64,000 nt of DNA from Acidovorax sp. Leaf160 (GTDB taxonomy: Bacteria; Pseudomonadota; Gammaproteobacteria; Burkholderiales; Burkholderiaceae_C), in assembly GCF_001424265.1 (NCBI RefSeq), contig NZ_LMOV01000028.1, forward strand, positions 174,324-238,323, written 5' to 3'. How positions within the stretch are numbered: the stretch's first letter is position 1; each line of letters begins with the position of its first letter. The position numbers and the translations under genes were made by a program. Under the pieces are notes generated by a model that did no database searches, had not been told where the DNA came from, and was given only the letters and a program-made list of their open reading frames with translations. Below are positions 1 through 8,682 of the stretch, piece after piece.

Positions 1-237
1 GTTTCCACCAGGATGCCCCGGTCCGCGCCGATGGCCATGGCGGTGCGCAGGGTTTCCTGGCACTTGGCGTCGCCGCAGCTCACGGCGATGACTTCGGTCG
101 CCACGCCCTTTTCCTTCAGCCGCACGGCTTCTTCCACCGCGATCTCGTCGAAGGGGTTCATGCTCATCTTGACGTTGGCGATGTCCACGCCCGTGCCGTC
201 CGACTTCACGCGGACCTTCACGTTGTAGTCCACCACT
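1..237 (-). pseudogene. etfB: Second partial copy of etfB, 5' truncated, running off the window
   Basis: Bases 1-237 repeat bases 252-488 with four mismatches (positions 51, 96, 99 and 129). The copy lacks the first nine codons (MKILVPVKR) and starts at VVDYNVKV. Its frame is shifted relative to the upstream copy because the 251-bp offset is not a multiple of three. The frame stays open to the window edge. A GTG at 236 with GAAGAG seven bases upstream could act as a restart near the stop of the first copy. The rest of the gene lies outside the window, so I cannot tell whether a working EtfB is made. Confidence 0.6.
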
Positions 238-488
238 GCAGCTCTTCGGACGTTTCCACCAGGATGCCCCGGTCCGCGCCGATGGCCATGGCGGTGCGCA
301 GCGTTTCCTGGCACTTGGCGTCGCCGCAGCTCACGGCGATGACTTCCGTGGCCACGCCCTTTTCCTTCAGCCGCACGGCCTCTTCCACCGCGATCTCGTC
401 GAAGGGGTTCATGCTCATCTTGACGTTGGCGATGTCCACGCCCGTGCCGTCCGACTTCACGCGGACCTTCACGTTGTAGTCCACCACT
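1..488. repeat. Direct repeat of 237 bp, units 1-237 and 252-488
   Basis: The two units are about 98% identical and lie in tandem with a 14-bp spacer (GCAGCTCTTCGGAC). The spacer corresponds to the next etfB codons after the second unit. All four mismatches fall at third codon positions of the etfB frame and are synonymous. Confidence 0.9.
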
Positions 489-514
489 CGCTTGACCGGG
501 ACCAGGATTTTCAT
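218..514 (-). CDS. etfB: Electron transfer flavoprotein beta subunit, 5' part, frame interrupted
   Basis: EtfB partners EtfA and passes electrons from acyl-CoA dehydrogenases to ETF:quinone oxidoreductase. The first 93 residues, beginning [17 protein letters not shown] and including the [13 protein letters not shown] and [20 protein letters not shown] segments, match the EtfB N-terminus. The family is normally about 249 residues. After TSEELQ the frame runs into a second copy of the same DNA shifted by 251 bp, so it reads WWTTT and stops. The start ATG is at 514, with AAAGG upstream. Several acyl-CoA dehydrogenase genes lie upstream in the same direction, which fits an ETF gene here. The break may be real or an assembly artefact at a contig edge. 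Confidence 0.75.
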   Translation of the reverse strand: MKILVPVKRVVDYNVKVRVKSDGTGVDIANVKMSMNPFDEIAVEEAVRLKEKGVATEVIAVSCGDAKCQETLRTAMAIGADRGILVETSEELQWWTTT

Positions 515-586
515 GGGATGACCTTTTGCTGGGAAAAAAGAGAAAGGGAGAGGGTGTGAAGGCGAATGACGGGGAGCGCTGCGGGC

Positions 587-1615
587 TCAGTCCGTGGTGA
601 TGCCCTTGTCGCGGATCACCTGGCCCCATTTCGCATAGTCCTGCTGGATGCGGCGTTCCATGCCGGCGGGGTTCTGGAAGTTGGCGATGGCGCCCGCGTT
701 GAGCAGCTTGTCCTGCGTGGCCTTGTCGGCCAGGATCTGCTGCACCTCCGTCGCCAGGCGGTCGATCACCGGCTTGGGCGTGCCGCGCGGCGCCAGCAGG
801 CCGCCCCACGACACGGCGTCGTACCCCTTGAAGCCTTGCTCGGCGATGGTCGGCACGTCCGGCAGCATGGCGACCCGCTGCGGCGAGCCCACGGCGATCG
901 CGCGCAGCTTGCCCGCCTGGATGTGCGGCAGCGCCGCGACCAGATCGGCGTACATGACCGGCACCTGGCCTCCCAGCGTGTCGGTGATGGCGGGCACGCC
1001 CCCCTTGTAGGGCACGTGCTGCATCTCGAACTGGCCCATCTGCTTGAGCAATTCCATGCTCAGGTGGCCGAAGCTGCCGGTGCCCGAGCTGGTGTAGTTC
1101 AGCGACGTCTTCTGCTCCTTGGCGGTGGCGATGAGCTGGCGCAGGTCCTTCACCTGCGGCAGCAGCGTGGGGTTGACCACCACCACGATGGGCAGGTCAT
1201 ACACGGTGGCCACGGGGGCGAAGTCCTTGGTCGTGTCGTAGCCGGCCTTCTTGTAGAGGTGGGGCGCCAGCAGCGTGGGCGTGGCCAGCATCACCAGCGT
1301 GTAGCCGTCGGCATCGGACTTGGCGACCTGGGCGGCTGCGATGGAACCCGATGCGCCGGGCCGGTTCTCGACCAGCACCGGCTGCTTGAGCCGCTCCCCC
1401 AGTTGCTGGCCGATGATGCGCGATGCCGTGTCGGTCGGGCCGCCCGGTGGAAAGGGCACCACCAGCTTGATCACCTTGGTGGGCCATGCGGGCGACGGCG
1501 ACGGCGCTGCCGGCTGGGCGTGGGCACCGCCGACGACGACATGCGCGGCGGCCAGCGCCAGCAGCGTTCGGCGGGTGGTGCGGACCAGCGGTGCGGCGGG
1601 GAAGAAACGAGGCAT
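587..1615 (-). CDS. Bug-family (TctC) periplasmic substrate-binding protein
   Basis: Predicted periplasmic receptor for tripartite tricarboxylate-type uptake, 342 residues, the usual Bug length. The N-terminus has a twin-arginine stretch ([11 protein letters not shown]) and an AHA signal cleavage site near residue 32. The family hallmark [11 protein letters not shown] follows, then [24 protein letters not shown] and VPYKGG. The start at 1615 is chosen because GGAG lies about 10 bases upstream; a longer in-frame start at 1660 lacks this. No TctA/TctB membrane genes are in the window, so it may be an orphan receptor. It ends the dicarboxylate-type operon together with the paralogue at 1770-2777. 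A TctC-type protein of Rhodopseudomonas palustris (AdpC) binds adipate, which suggests a dicarboxylate ligand here. Confidence 0.88.
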   Translation of the reverse strand: MPRFFPAAPLVRTTRRTLLALAAAHVVVGGAHAQPAAPSPSPAWPTKVIKLVVPFPPGGPTDTASRIIGQQLGERLKQPVLVENRPGASGSIAAAQVAKSDADGYTLVMLATPTLLAPHLYKKAGYDTTKDFAPVATVYDLPIVVVVNPTLLPQVKDLRQLIATAKEQKTSLNYTSSGTGSFGHLSMELLKQMGQFEMQHVPYKGGVPAITDTLGGQVPVMYADLVAALPHIQAGKLRAIAVGSPQRVAMLPDVPTIAEQGFKGYDAVSWGGLLAPRGTPKPVIDRLATEVQQILADKATQDKLLNAGAIANFQNPAGMERRIQQDYAKWGQVIRDKGITTD

Positions 1616-1769
1616 GGAAGGCGATCTCCGTGGATTGAGGAAAGACAGGCAGGTCAACAAAAAATCGGGGGGAAGGAACGGGAATATCGCGGGGTGCGGG
1701 GCGGCGAAGCGCCAGAGCCCCGCGCCGGCCGGACGCCATGCGCCCGGCCGAAGTCACGGCGGCGGGGGC

Positions 1770-2777
1770 TCAGTCGAGCTTGGCGCCGGCTGCGTCGACC
1801 AGCGCCTTCCAGACCGGCATGTCGCGGCGGTAGTTGGCCTGGAAGGCCTCGGGGGTGTTCATCACCGGCATGAAGCCGGCGCCCCGGATGCGCTCCAGCA
1901 GCTTGGGGTCGCGGGCGATCTCGCGCAGGTGGCCCTGCAGCACGTCCATCACGTCCTTGGGCAGGTTCGCCGGGCCGCCCATGGCGACCCAGCCGAAGAC
2001 GGCGTAGGCGTCGTCGGTCACGCCCTGCTCGTGGATGGTGGCGAGCTGCGGCAGGATGTCCATGCGCTGCAGGCCCGTTACGCCGATGGCCTTGAGGCGG
2101 CCCGAATCGATGAAGGGCTTGGTGTTCTGCGCGCTGGAGAAGCACAGCTGCAACTGGCCGCCGATCAGGTCCTGGATCATCGGCGCCTCGCCCTTGTAGG
2201 CGACGTGGGCCATGTCGGCGTCCTGCGTCTTGCTCATGTAGGCGCCGCCCAGGTGCGCGTACGAACCCACGCCCCAGGAACCGTACGACACCTTGCCCCG
2301 GTTCGCCTTCACATAGGCCAGCAGCTCCTTCATGTTGCTGGCGGGCACCGAGGGGTGCACCACCAGCGTGACGGGCGCGGCCGCGACCTGCGTGATCAGC
2401 GTCAGGTCCTTCTGCGGGTCGTAGGGCAGCTTGGTGTAGAGGAACTGGTTGATCAGCATCGAGGTGCTGAGCGACAGCAGCAGGGTGTAGCCGTCGGGCG
2501 CGGCCTTGGCGACGGCGTCGGTGCCCAGGATGCCGGCGGCGCCGCCCCGGTTGTCCACCACCACCGGCTGGCCCACGCGCTGCGACAGCGCCTCGCCCAC
2601 GCTGCGGGCGATGATGTCGGTCGCCCCGCCCGCGTTGAAGGGAACGATGAGCCGGATGGGCTTGGCCGGCCAGGCCGCCTTGGCCGGCTGGGCCGAGGCG
2701 GAACCCAGCCAGCTGCCGCCGCCGAGGGCGGCCAGGCCGCACAGCACGGTGCGGCGATCGAATCGGGAACCTGTCAT
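1770..2777 (-). CDS. Bug-family (TctC) periplasmic substrate-binding protein
   Basis: Second periplasmic Bug receptor, 335 residues. It begins with a Tat-like signal (DRRTVLCGLAALGGG) cleaved after SASA. It carries VPFNAGGATDIIARS, a variant of the Bug PGG motif, plus DNRGGAAGILGTDAV, GYTLLLS and VAYKGEAPM. The start at 2777 has AGGAGACAAGACC directly upstream. It differs clearly from the neighbouring receptor, so this is not a recent duplication; two receptors with different ligands are likely. It is co-oriented with the CoA-transferase and beta-oxidation genes, 94 bp downstream of the CoA-transferase stop. Ligand unknown; a dicarboxylate is the best guess from context. Confidence 0.88.
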   Translation of the reverse strand: MTGSRFDRRTVLCGLAALGGGSWLGSASAQPAKAAWPAKPIRLIVPFNAGGATDIIARSVGEALSQRVGQPVVVDNRGGAAGILGTDAVAKAAPDGYTLLLSLSTSMLINQFLYTKLPYDPQKDLTLITQVAAAPVTLVVHPSVPASNMKELLAYVKANRGKVSYGSWGVGSYAHLGGAYMSKTQDADMAHVAYKGEAPMIQDLIGGQLQLCFSSAQNTKPFIDSGRLKAIGVTGLQRMDILPQLATIHEQGVTDDAYAVFGWVAMGGPANLPKDVMDVLQGHLREIARDPKLLERIRGAGFMPVMNTPEAFQANYRRDMPVWKALVDAAGAKLD

Positions 2778-2871
2778 GGTCTTGTCTCCTGAGGTGTCGT
2801 CACGAAAGAAACCGGCCCCGGCGCGCCGTCTGTGCGGCTTGGCTTTCCACCGGGCCGGTGGCGGGAATCGA

Positions 2872-4143
2872 TCAGGCAGCGGGCGGCGCCTCCGGCAGGG
2901 TCAGCACGCCGCGCTGCTGCAGCTGCTGCAGCTGCTCGTCGCTCATCTGCAGCAGGCGCTGCAGCACCTCGCGCGTGCCCTCGCCCAGCGTGGGCGGTGC
3001 ATGGCGGATGGGCAGCCGCTGGCCGTTCAGCCGATACGGCGGCGCGAACACGGGCGTGGTGCCCACCACCGGGTGCGGCATGTCCTGCAGCAGGCCGCCG
3101 CGGCGGGTGCGCTCGCTGGTCAGCGCCTCGTGCAGGCCGGCCACCTTGCCGCAGGGAATGCCGCAGGCCGTCATGCGTTCGAGCAGCACATCGCGCGGCA
3201 GGCTGCGGATCAGCTCCGTGAGCATGGGCCCGATGACCAGCCGGTTCTTGGCGCGCTCCACGTTGGTGGCGAAACGCGGGTCTTCCACGATGTCGGGCCG
3301 CTCGATCACCTGGCGGCAGAACTTGTCGAACTGGCTGTTGTTGCCCACCGCGATGATGAGCGGGCCGTCGGCCGCCTCGAACATGCCGTAGGGCACGATG
3401 GACGGGTGCGCGTTGCCGTAGCGCTGCGGGTCGTGGCCCAGCTGCATGGCGTCGAGCCCGTAGTAGCCCGTCACCATCAGGCCGCAGTCGTAGAGCGCCA
3501 TCTCGATCAGGCGCCCCCGGCCCGTGCGGCTGCGCTGGAACAATGCGGCCAGCACCGCCTGCGCGGCGTACATGCCGGTCATCAGGTCCACCACGGCCAC
3601 GCCGAACTTGAGCGGCGGCTGCGCGGCTTCGCCGTTGAGCGCCATCAGCCCTGCCTCGCCCTGGATCACCAGGTCGTAGCCCGGACGCTTGGCCTCGGGG
3701 CCGGTCACGTCGTAGCCGGCCACGGCGCAGTAGATCAGGTCCGGCTTGAGGGCCTTGAGCTGCTCGTAGCCCAGGCCCAGCTTCTCGGCGCCGCCGGTCT
3801 TGAAGTTGTGGATCACCACGTCGAACTGCGGCAGCAGTTCGTGCACGATCTTCGCGCCCTCGGGGCTCTGCAGGTCCAGCGTGATCGACCGCTTGTTGCG
3901 GTTCATGCTGTTGTAGTAGGTGGTCTCGGTCTTGCCGATGCGCATGCCCCAGTCGCGCGTGTCGTCGCCGCGGCCGGGGTGCTCCACCTTCACCACCTCG
4001 GCGCCGAAGTCGGCCAGCACCTGGCCGCAGAGCGGGCCGGCGAAGACCCGGGAAAGGTCCAGCACGCGCACGCCCTCCAGCGGAAAGTCGATGCCGTCGG
4101 ATGGCGGAACCGGGGTCGGGCTCGGGGTTGGGGTCGGGTTCAT
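2872..4143 (-). CDS. CaiB/BaiF (class III) CoA-transferase
   Basis: Transfers CoA between an acyl-CoA donor and a carboxylic acid, 423 residues. Seen: LEGVRVLDLSRVFAGPLCGQ at the start of the domain, LADFGAEVVKVEHPGRGD, NRNKRSITLD and the catalytic Asp at residue 186 (GVAVVDLMTGM). The N-terminal 16 residues are a Pro/Thr-rich extension. The start ATG at 4143 is preceded by AAGGAGACCCAGAAC. In this operon it occupies the place that a CoA ligase has in pim operons, so it probably activates the dicarboxylate or other acid that the downstream dehydrogenases oxidise. The donor and acceptor cannot be read from sequence. Confidence 0.9.
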   Translation of the reverse strand: MNPTPTPSPTPVPPSDGIDFPLEGVRVLDLSRVFAGPLCGQVLADFGAEVVKVEHPGRGDDTRDWGMRIGKTETTYYNSMNRNKRSITLDLQSPEGAKIVHELLPQFDVVIHNFKTGGAEKLGLGYEQLKALKPDLIYCAVAGYDVTGPEAKRPGYDLVIQGEAGLMALNGEAAQPPLKFGVAVVDLMTGMYAAQAVLAALFQRSRTGRGRLIEMALYDCGLMVTGYYGLDAMQLGHDPQRYGNAHPSIVPYGMFEAADGPLIIAVGNNSQFDKFCRQVIERPDIVEDPRFATNVERAKNRLVIGPMLTELIRSLPRDVLLERMTACGIPCGKVAGLHEALTSERTRRGGLLQDMPHPVVGTTPVFAPPYRLNGQRLPIRHAPPTLGEGTREVLQRLLQMSDEQLQQLQQRGVLTLPEAPPAA

Positions 4144-4183
4144 GTTCTGGGTCTCCTTGATGGCGGGTGGGTCGCGGCAGGCG

Positions 4184-4984
4184 TCAGGCCTGCGGGCGGC
4201 GCAGCTGGGCGAAGTCGGGGCTGCGCTTGGCAAGGAAGGCGCCGATGCCTTCCTGGGACTCCGCGGTCGCCTGCGACAGCACCATGTACTGCGCCTCCAT
4301 ATCCAGCTGCTCTTCCAGCGTGTGGTGCGGCGCCTGGCGGCACAGGTGCTTGATGCGCGCCATGGCCTGGTCCGGGCCGGCCGCGACCTGCCGCGCCAGC
4401 ACCAGGGCCTGGGCCAGGGCTTCGCCCGGCTCGGCCAGGCGGTTGACGGGCCCCAGCTGCGCCAGCCGCTCGCCACTCAGGCGCTCGCCGGTCAGGCACA
4501 GCTCGGTCAGCACATGGCGCGACACGAATTCGGCCAGGAAGGCCGTGGCCCCGCCGTCGGGCGTGAGGCCCACCTTCACGTAGGCCACGGAGAACACCGC
4601 GTTCCTCGCGGCGACGAGCATGTCGCAGGCCAGCGCCAGCGAGAGGCCCGCCCCGGCCGCCGCGCCTTCGACGGCCGCGATGACGGGCTTGGGGCAGTCG
4701 CGCACCGCCCGCACCAGGCCGTGCAGGCCCTCCAGCTTGGCGCGGCGCTCCTCCACGGGCAGCTCGCGCCGCCTGGCGAGCTGGTTCAGGTTGCCGCCCG
4801 AGCAGAAATGCCCGCCCTCGCCCGTGAGCACGATGGCGCCCACGGAGGCGTCCGCCGCGGCATCGGCCAGGGCCTGCGCCAGCGCGGCATAGAACTCCGG
4901 CGACAGCGCGTTGCGCGTGGCCGGATCGTTGTTGCTCAGCACCAGAACGGCGGCTTCGCGGCGAACGAGGAGCGGCGCGTCCAT
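4184..4984 (-). CDS. Enoyl-CoA hydratase/isomerase, PaaG-like
   Basis: Crotonase-fold protein of 266 residues. The oxyanion-hole motif HFCSGGNL and AAAGAGLSLALACDM are intact. The position of the first hydratase glutamate reads YVKVGLTPDGGAT instead of a PE motif, and the C-terminus reads EGIGAFLAKRSPDF. Both are typical of PaaG-like isomerases, where the Asp of the PD motif is catalytic. So it may shift double bonds rather than hydrate them. It lies 3 bp downstream of the small acyl-CoA dehydrogenase gene and is probably translated with it. Confidence 0.87.
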   Translation of the reverse strand: MDAPLLVRREAAVLVLSNNDPATRNALSPEFYAALAQALADAAADASVGAIVLTGEGGHFCSGGNLNQLARRRELPVEERRAKLEGLHGLVRAVRDCPKPVIAAVEGAAAGAGLSLALACDMLVAARNAVFSVAYVKVGLTPDGGATAFLAEFVSRHVLTELCLTGERLSGERLAQLGPVNRLAEPGEALAQALVLARQVAAGPDQAMARIKHLCRQAPHHTLEEQLDMEAQYMVLSQATAESQEGIGAFLAKRSPDFAQLRRPQA

Positions 4985-4987
4985 GGC

Positions 4988-6124
4988 TCAGCCCTCCTGC
5001 GCCAGGGCCATGAAGCGGCCCAGGTGATGGTCTTCGTCGCCGAACTGGTGGTCGATCAGCACCAGGCGCTTGGCGTAGTGCGACAGCGGCAGCTCCCAGG
5101 TCATGCCGATGCCGCCATGCAGCTGGATGCTTTCCTCGGCCACCAGCGCGCCCACGTAGCCGGCCGTGTACTTGGCCGCCGACAGCATCTTCTGGCGTGC
5201 CACGCCTTGCGCGTTGTCGATCGCATCGGCCGCGTTGATGACGGCCGAGCGCATCTGCTCCACCTCCAGCAGCAGGTCGGCCATGCGGTGCTGCAGCGCC
5301 TGGAAGGTGCCGATCACCACGCCGAACTGCTTGCGCGTCTGCAGGTATTCCAGCGTGCTCTGCTTGGCGACGTCCATGGCGCCCAGCGCCTCGGCCGCCA
5401 GTGCCAGCAGCGCATAGCCCTGGATGTGCTCCAGCACCCCGTGGCCCTGCCCTTCCTGGCCCAGCAGCGCATCGGCGCCCACCTGCACATCGGTGAACGC
5501 GAGCTCGGCCGCGCGGCCGCCGTCGATGCGGCCATAGCCCCGGCGGGCGATGCCGGCGGCCTGGCCGTTCACCAGGAACAGGCTGATGCCCGACGCGTCG
5601 AAAGCGTTGCCGGACGTGCGGGCCGACACCAGCAGCAGGTCGGCCTTCTCGCCGAAGGCCACCACCGACTTGGCGCCGTTCAGCGTCCAGCCCGAGGCGT
5701 TCCTCGTGGCCGTCGCCGCCACGTTGGCCAGCTCGTAATGGCTTCCGGGCTCGTCATGCGCCAGGGCGGCGAGGGTGCCGCCGGCGACGATGTCTTCCAG
5801 CCGCTGCTTCTGCGCATCGTTGCCCGCAGCGATCAGCGCCTGGCCCACCACCAGGGCCCCCAGCAGCGGCTCGGCCACCAGGCCGCGGCCCAGCGCCTCG
5901 AACACCACGCTGATGTCGAAGCCCGAGCCGCCAAAGCCGCCGACGGCCTCGGGAAACAGCGCGCCGATGGCGCCCAGCTCGGCGAACTGGGCATACAGCG
6001 CCGGGCTGTGGCCCTCGTCGCCATAGGCGATCTGGTTGCGGTGCTCGATGCCGTATTGCTCGGCCACGAAGCGGTTCAAGGTGTCCGCCAGCATGCGGCG
6101 GTCTTCGGTGTGGACAAAGTTCAT
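4988..6124 (-). CDS. Acyl-CoA dehydrogenase, small-subunit (PimD-like)
   Basis: FAD-dependent acyl-CoA dehydrogenase of 378 residues with the three ACAD domains: helical N-terminus, beta middle (SGWTLNGAKSVVAFGEKAD) and helical C-terminus (QLHGGIGMTWELPLSHYAKR). It is adjacent to a second, longer dehydrogenase, the arrangement of the heteromeric pimeloyl-CoA dehydrogenases (PimC/PimD). The small subunits usually diverge from consensus in the middle domain, as here. It lies 10 bp downstream of the large subunit. Substrate probably a dicarboxyl-CoA, by context only. Confidence 0.88.
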   Translation of the reverse strand: MNFVHTEDRRMLADTLNRFVAEQYGIEHRNQIAYGDEGHSPALYAQFAELGAIGALFPEAVGGFGGSGFDISVVFEALGRGLVAEPLLGALVVGQALIAAGNDAQKQRLEDIVAGGTLAALAHDEPGSHYELANVAATATRNASGWTLNGAKSVVAFGEKADLLLVSARTSGNAFDASGISLFLVNGQAAGIARRGYGRIDGGRAAELAFTDVQVGADALLGQEGQGHGVLEHIQGYALLALAAEALGAMDVAKQSTLEYLQTRKQFGVVIGTFQALQHRMADLLLEVEQMRSAVINAADAIDNAQGVARQKMLSAAKYTAGYVGALVAEESIQLHGGIGMTWELPLSHYAKRLVLIDHQFGDEDHHLGRFMALAQEG

Positions 6125-6134
6125 GGCAGCAACC

Positions 6135-7331
6135 TCACAGGCCCAAAATCATTTTCGAAATGATGTTTTTCTGGATTTCGTTGGAGCCGCCGAAGATCGA
6201 CAGCTTGCGGTAGTTGAAGTAGCTGGCCGCGGCCGTGGCGGCTTCCGCCGGGCCCACGGGCGCATCGGAATAGCCTTCGTACTGGGCCTCTTCGATGAAC
6301 GGTGCGGCATGCACGCCCATCGCACGGCGGATCAGCGAAAGGATCTCCTGGCGGATCTCGGTGCCGCGGATCTTGAGCATGGAGCTTTCGGCGCCCGGCA
6401 CGCCGCCACCGGCCACGGCGGCGATCACGCGCAGGTTGGTGGTCTTCATGTTCTCCAGGTCGATCTCCACGCGCGCCAGGCGCGCCCCGAACAGCGGGTC
6501 CTGCGCGATCGGCCTGCCGTTCCTGTACACCTTGTCGGCAATGACCTTGAGCTTGGCCAGCGCCGCGATGCAAAAGCCCACGCCGGCGATGCCGGTGCGC
6601 TCGTAGGTCAGCAGGTACTTGGCATAGGTCCAGCCCTTGTTCTCCTCGCCCACCAGGTTCTCGACCGGCACGCGCACGTCGGTGAAGAACACTTCGTTGA
6701 CCTCGCGGTCGCCGTCCAGCGTCCGGATGGGGCGCAGTTCGACGCCCGGGCTGTTCATGTCCACCAGCAGAAAGCTGATGCCCGCCTGGGCCTTGGCCTC
6801 GCGCTGGGTGCGCACCAGGCAGAAGATCATGTTGGCGTGCTGGCCCTGGGTGGTCCAGGTCTTCTGGCCGTTGACGATGTAGTGGTCGCCGTCCCGCACG
6901 GCCGTGGTCTTGACCGAGGCCAGGTCCGAGCCCGCGCCCGGCTCGGAATAGCCCTGGCACCACCAGTCCTCGCCGCTCAGGATGCGCGGCAGCCAGTAAG
7001 CCTTCTGCTGCTCGTTGCCGTACTTGATCAGCACCGGGCCCAGCATGTTCACGCCGAAGGGCACGATGCGCGGCCCGCCGGCCAGCGCGCATTCGGTGTC
7101 GAAGATGAACTTCTCGACCGCGCCCCAGCCCGGGCCGCCGTAGGCCTCGGGCCAGTGGTTGGCCAGCCAGCCGCGCGCGTTGAGGATGGCGTGCCACTCC
7201 TCCTGGTCGGCCTTGGTGAGGCGCTGCCCGGCCTTCACCTTGCTGGCGATGCGCGCGGGGAGGTGGTCCTTCAGGAAGGTCTGGACTTCGGCGCGGAAGG
7301 CCTCTTCCCGGGGGGTGAATTGCAGATCCAT
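6135..7331 (-). CDS. Acyl-CoA dehydrogenase, large-subunit (PimC-like)
   Basis: Acyl-CoA dehydrogenase of 398 residues. The FAD-binding signature GYSEPGAGSDLASVKTTA and the substrate-side NGQKTWTTQGQHA are clear, and the C-terminus ends FGGSNEIQKNIISKMILGL. The start at MDLQFTPREEAF (7331) has GGAAAC upstream; a start at 7367 would add 12 unrelated residues. It pairs with the small-subunit gene immediately downstream. Together they should introduce the trans-2 double bond into the acyl-CoA and reduce ETF, which is encoded at the left end of the window. Confidence 0.9.
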   Translation of the reverse strand: MDLQFTPREEAFRAEVQTFLKDHLPARIASKVKAGQRLTKADQEEWHAILNARGWLANHWPEAYGGPGWGAVEKFIFDTECALAGGPRIVPFGVNMLGPVLIKYGNEQQKAYWLPRILSGEDWWCQGYSEPGAGSDLASVKTTAVRDGDHYIVNGQKTWTTQGQHANMIFCLVRTQREAKAQAGISFLLVDMNSPGVELRPIRTLDGDREVNEVFFTDVRVPVENLVGEENKGWTYAKYLLTYERTGIAGVGFCIAALAKLKVIADKVYRNGRPIAQDPLFGARLARVEIDLENMKTTNLRVIAAVAGGGVPGAESSMLKIRGTEIRQEILSLIRRAMGVHAAPFIEEAQYEGYSDAPVGPAEAATAAASYFNYRKLSIFGGSNEIQKNIISKMILGL

Positions 7332-7353
7332 GGCGTGGTTTCCGAAAAGGGTC

Positions 7354-8532
7354 TCAATAGATTTCAAACAGGCCGGCCGCGCCCATGCCGCCGGCGATGC
7401 ACATGGTCACCACGCCGTACTTGGCCTTGCGGCGCCGGCCCTCCAGCAGGATGTGGCCGGCCAGGCGCGCGCCCGTCATGCCGAACGGGTGGCCGATGGA
7501 GATGGCGCCGCCGTTCACGTTCAGCCGCTCCATCGGGATGCCCAGCTGGCGCTGGCAATAGAGCGCCTGGGAGGCGAAAGCCTCGTTCAGCTCCCACAGG
7601 TCGATGTCGTCCACCGTCAGGCCGTGGCGCTGCAGCAGCTTGGGCACGGCGAAGACCGGGCCGATGCCCATCTCGTCGGGTTCGCAGCCGGCCACGGCCA
7701 TGCCGCGGAAGGCGCCCAGCGGCTGCAGGCCCAGCCGCTCGGCCTGCCTGGCTTCCATCAGCACGCAGGCGCTGGAGCCGTCCGACAGCTGCGAGGCGTT
7801 GCCGGCGGTGACGAAGTGGCCCGGGCCCTTCACGGGTTCCAGCTTCGCCAGGCCTTCCAGCGTGGTGCCGGGGCGGTTGCAGTTGTCCTGCGTGGCGACC
7901 ACGTCGCGGTACGTGACCTCGCCGGTGTCCTTGTTCTTCTCCGCCATGCGCGCGGCGCAGGCGATGATTTCATCGGCGAACACGCCCTGCTGCTGCGCGG
8001 CGGCCGTGCGCTGCTGGCTCTGCAGCGAGAAGGCGTCCTGGTCTTCGCGCGTGATGCCGTAGCGCCGGGCCACCACGTCGGCCGTGTCGATCATGGCCAT
8101 GAACAGCTCGGGCTTGCGCTCGACCAGCCACGGGTCCAGGTCGGCCGGCGTGCCCAGGGCGCGCGCGCCCGAGATGCTCTCCACGCCGCCCGCGATCATG
8201 GCGTCCACGCCTTCGGCCACGATGCGGCCCGCCGCGATGGCGATGGACTGCAGGCCCGAGGCGCAAAAGCGCGTGACCGTGGTGCCGGCGATGGACAGCG
8301 GCAGCTCCGCGCGCAGCACCGTCTGGCGGCCCAGGTTCCTGCCCTGCATGCCTTCAGGGTTGCCGCAGCCGAGGATCAGATCCTCGATCAGCGCGCGGTC
8401 GATGCCGGCGCGTTCGACGGCGGCCTTGACCGAATAGGCGGCCAGCTGGGGCGCGGGCGTGGCGTTGAATTCGCCGCGATGGGACTTGGCCAGCGGGGTG
8501 CGGGCGGTGGAAACGATGACGGCTTCGCGCAT
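7354..8532 (-). CDS. Acetyl-CoA C-acyltransferase (thiolase)
   Basis: Thiolase of 392 residues that cleaves 3-ketoacyl-CoA with CoA. The acylated cysteine is Cys90 ([11 protein letters not shown]). The active-site histidine is in [17 protein letters not shown] and the second cysteine in [11 protein letters not shown]. Length and motifs are complete. It corresponds to pimB in pim-type operons. It lies 22 bp upstream of the large dehydrogenase gene and is separated from the FadB-like gene by a 150-bp spacer holding a dispersed repeat. Confidence 0.93.
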   Translation of the reverse strand: MREAVIVSTARTPLAKSHRGEFNATPAPQLAAYSVKAAVERAGIDRALIEDLILGCGNPEGMQGRNLGRQTVLRAELPLSIAGTTVTRFCASGLQSIAIAAGRIVAEGVDAMIAGGVESISGARALGTPADLDPWLVERKPELFMAMIDTADVVARRYGITREDQDAFSLQSQQRTAAAQQQGVFADEIIACAARMAEKNKDTGEVTYRDVVATQDNCNRPGTTLEGLAKLEPVKGPGHFVTAGNASQLSDGSSACVLMEARQAERLGLQPLGAFRGMAVAGCEPDEMGIGPVFAVPKLLQRHGLTVDDIDLWELNEAFASQALYCQRQLGIPMERLNVNGGAISIGHPFGMTGARLAGHILLEGRRRKAKYGVVTMCIAGGMGAAGLFEIY

Positions 8533-8559
8533 GGGTGTCTGTGGTCCCGAAGTGAATTT

Positions 8560-8665
8560 GCTATGGATTCAGGATCTGGCTGCGCTGGTTCCGTGAGCAA
8601 CTCAGAGCCAAACGCCTCTGAATCGCCCGATTCACCAGCGCAGGCAGCTCTCTTTTTGATAGTGC
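8560..8665. repeat. Dispersed palindromic repeat, two inverted part-copies
   Basis: The 150-bp gap between the FadB-like and thiolase genes is filled by two inverted copies of a repeat. The right copy, read leftward, has CTATCAAAAAGAGAGCTGCC, then TGCGCTGGTGAATC and GGCGTTTGGCTCTGA. The left copy has TGCTATGGATTCAGG and GGCTGCGCTGGTT. The facing CGCTGGT/ACCAGCG arms allow a long hairpin. It belongs to the same family as the copies at 34175, 42272, 50922, 55473 and 61628. It could tune expression between the two genes. Confidence 0.65.
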
Positions 8666-8682
8666 GTGGTGCGTTCAGCCGC

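Noticed and set aside
1197-1757. A 186-codon leftward frame overlapping the first Bug gene
   Set aside because: Shadow in another frame of a clear Bug receptor; Arg/Pro-rich composition without motifs.
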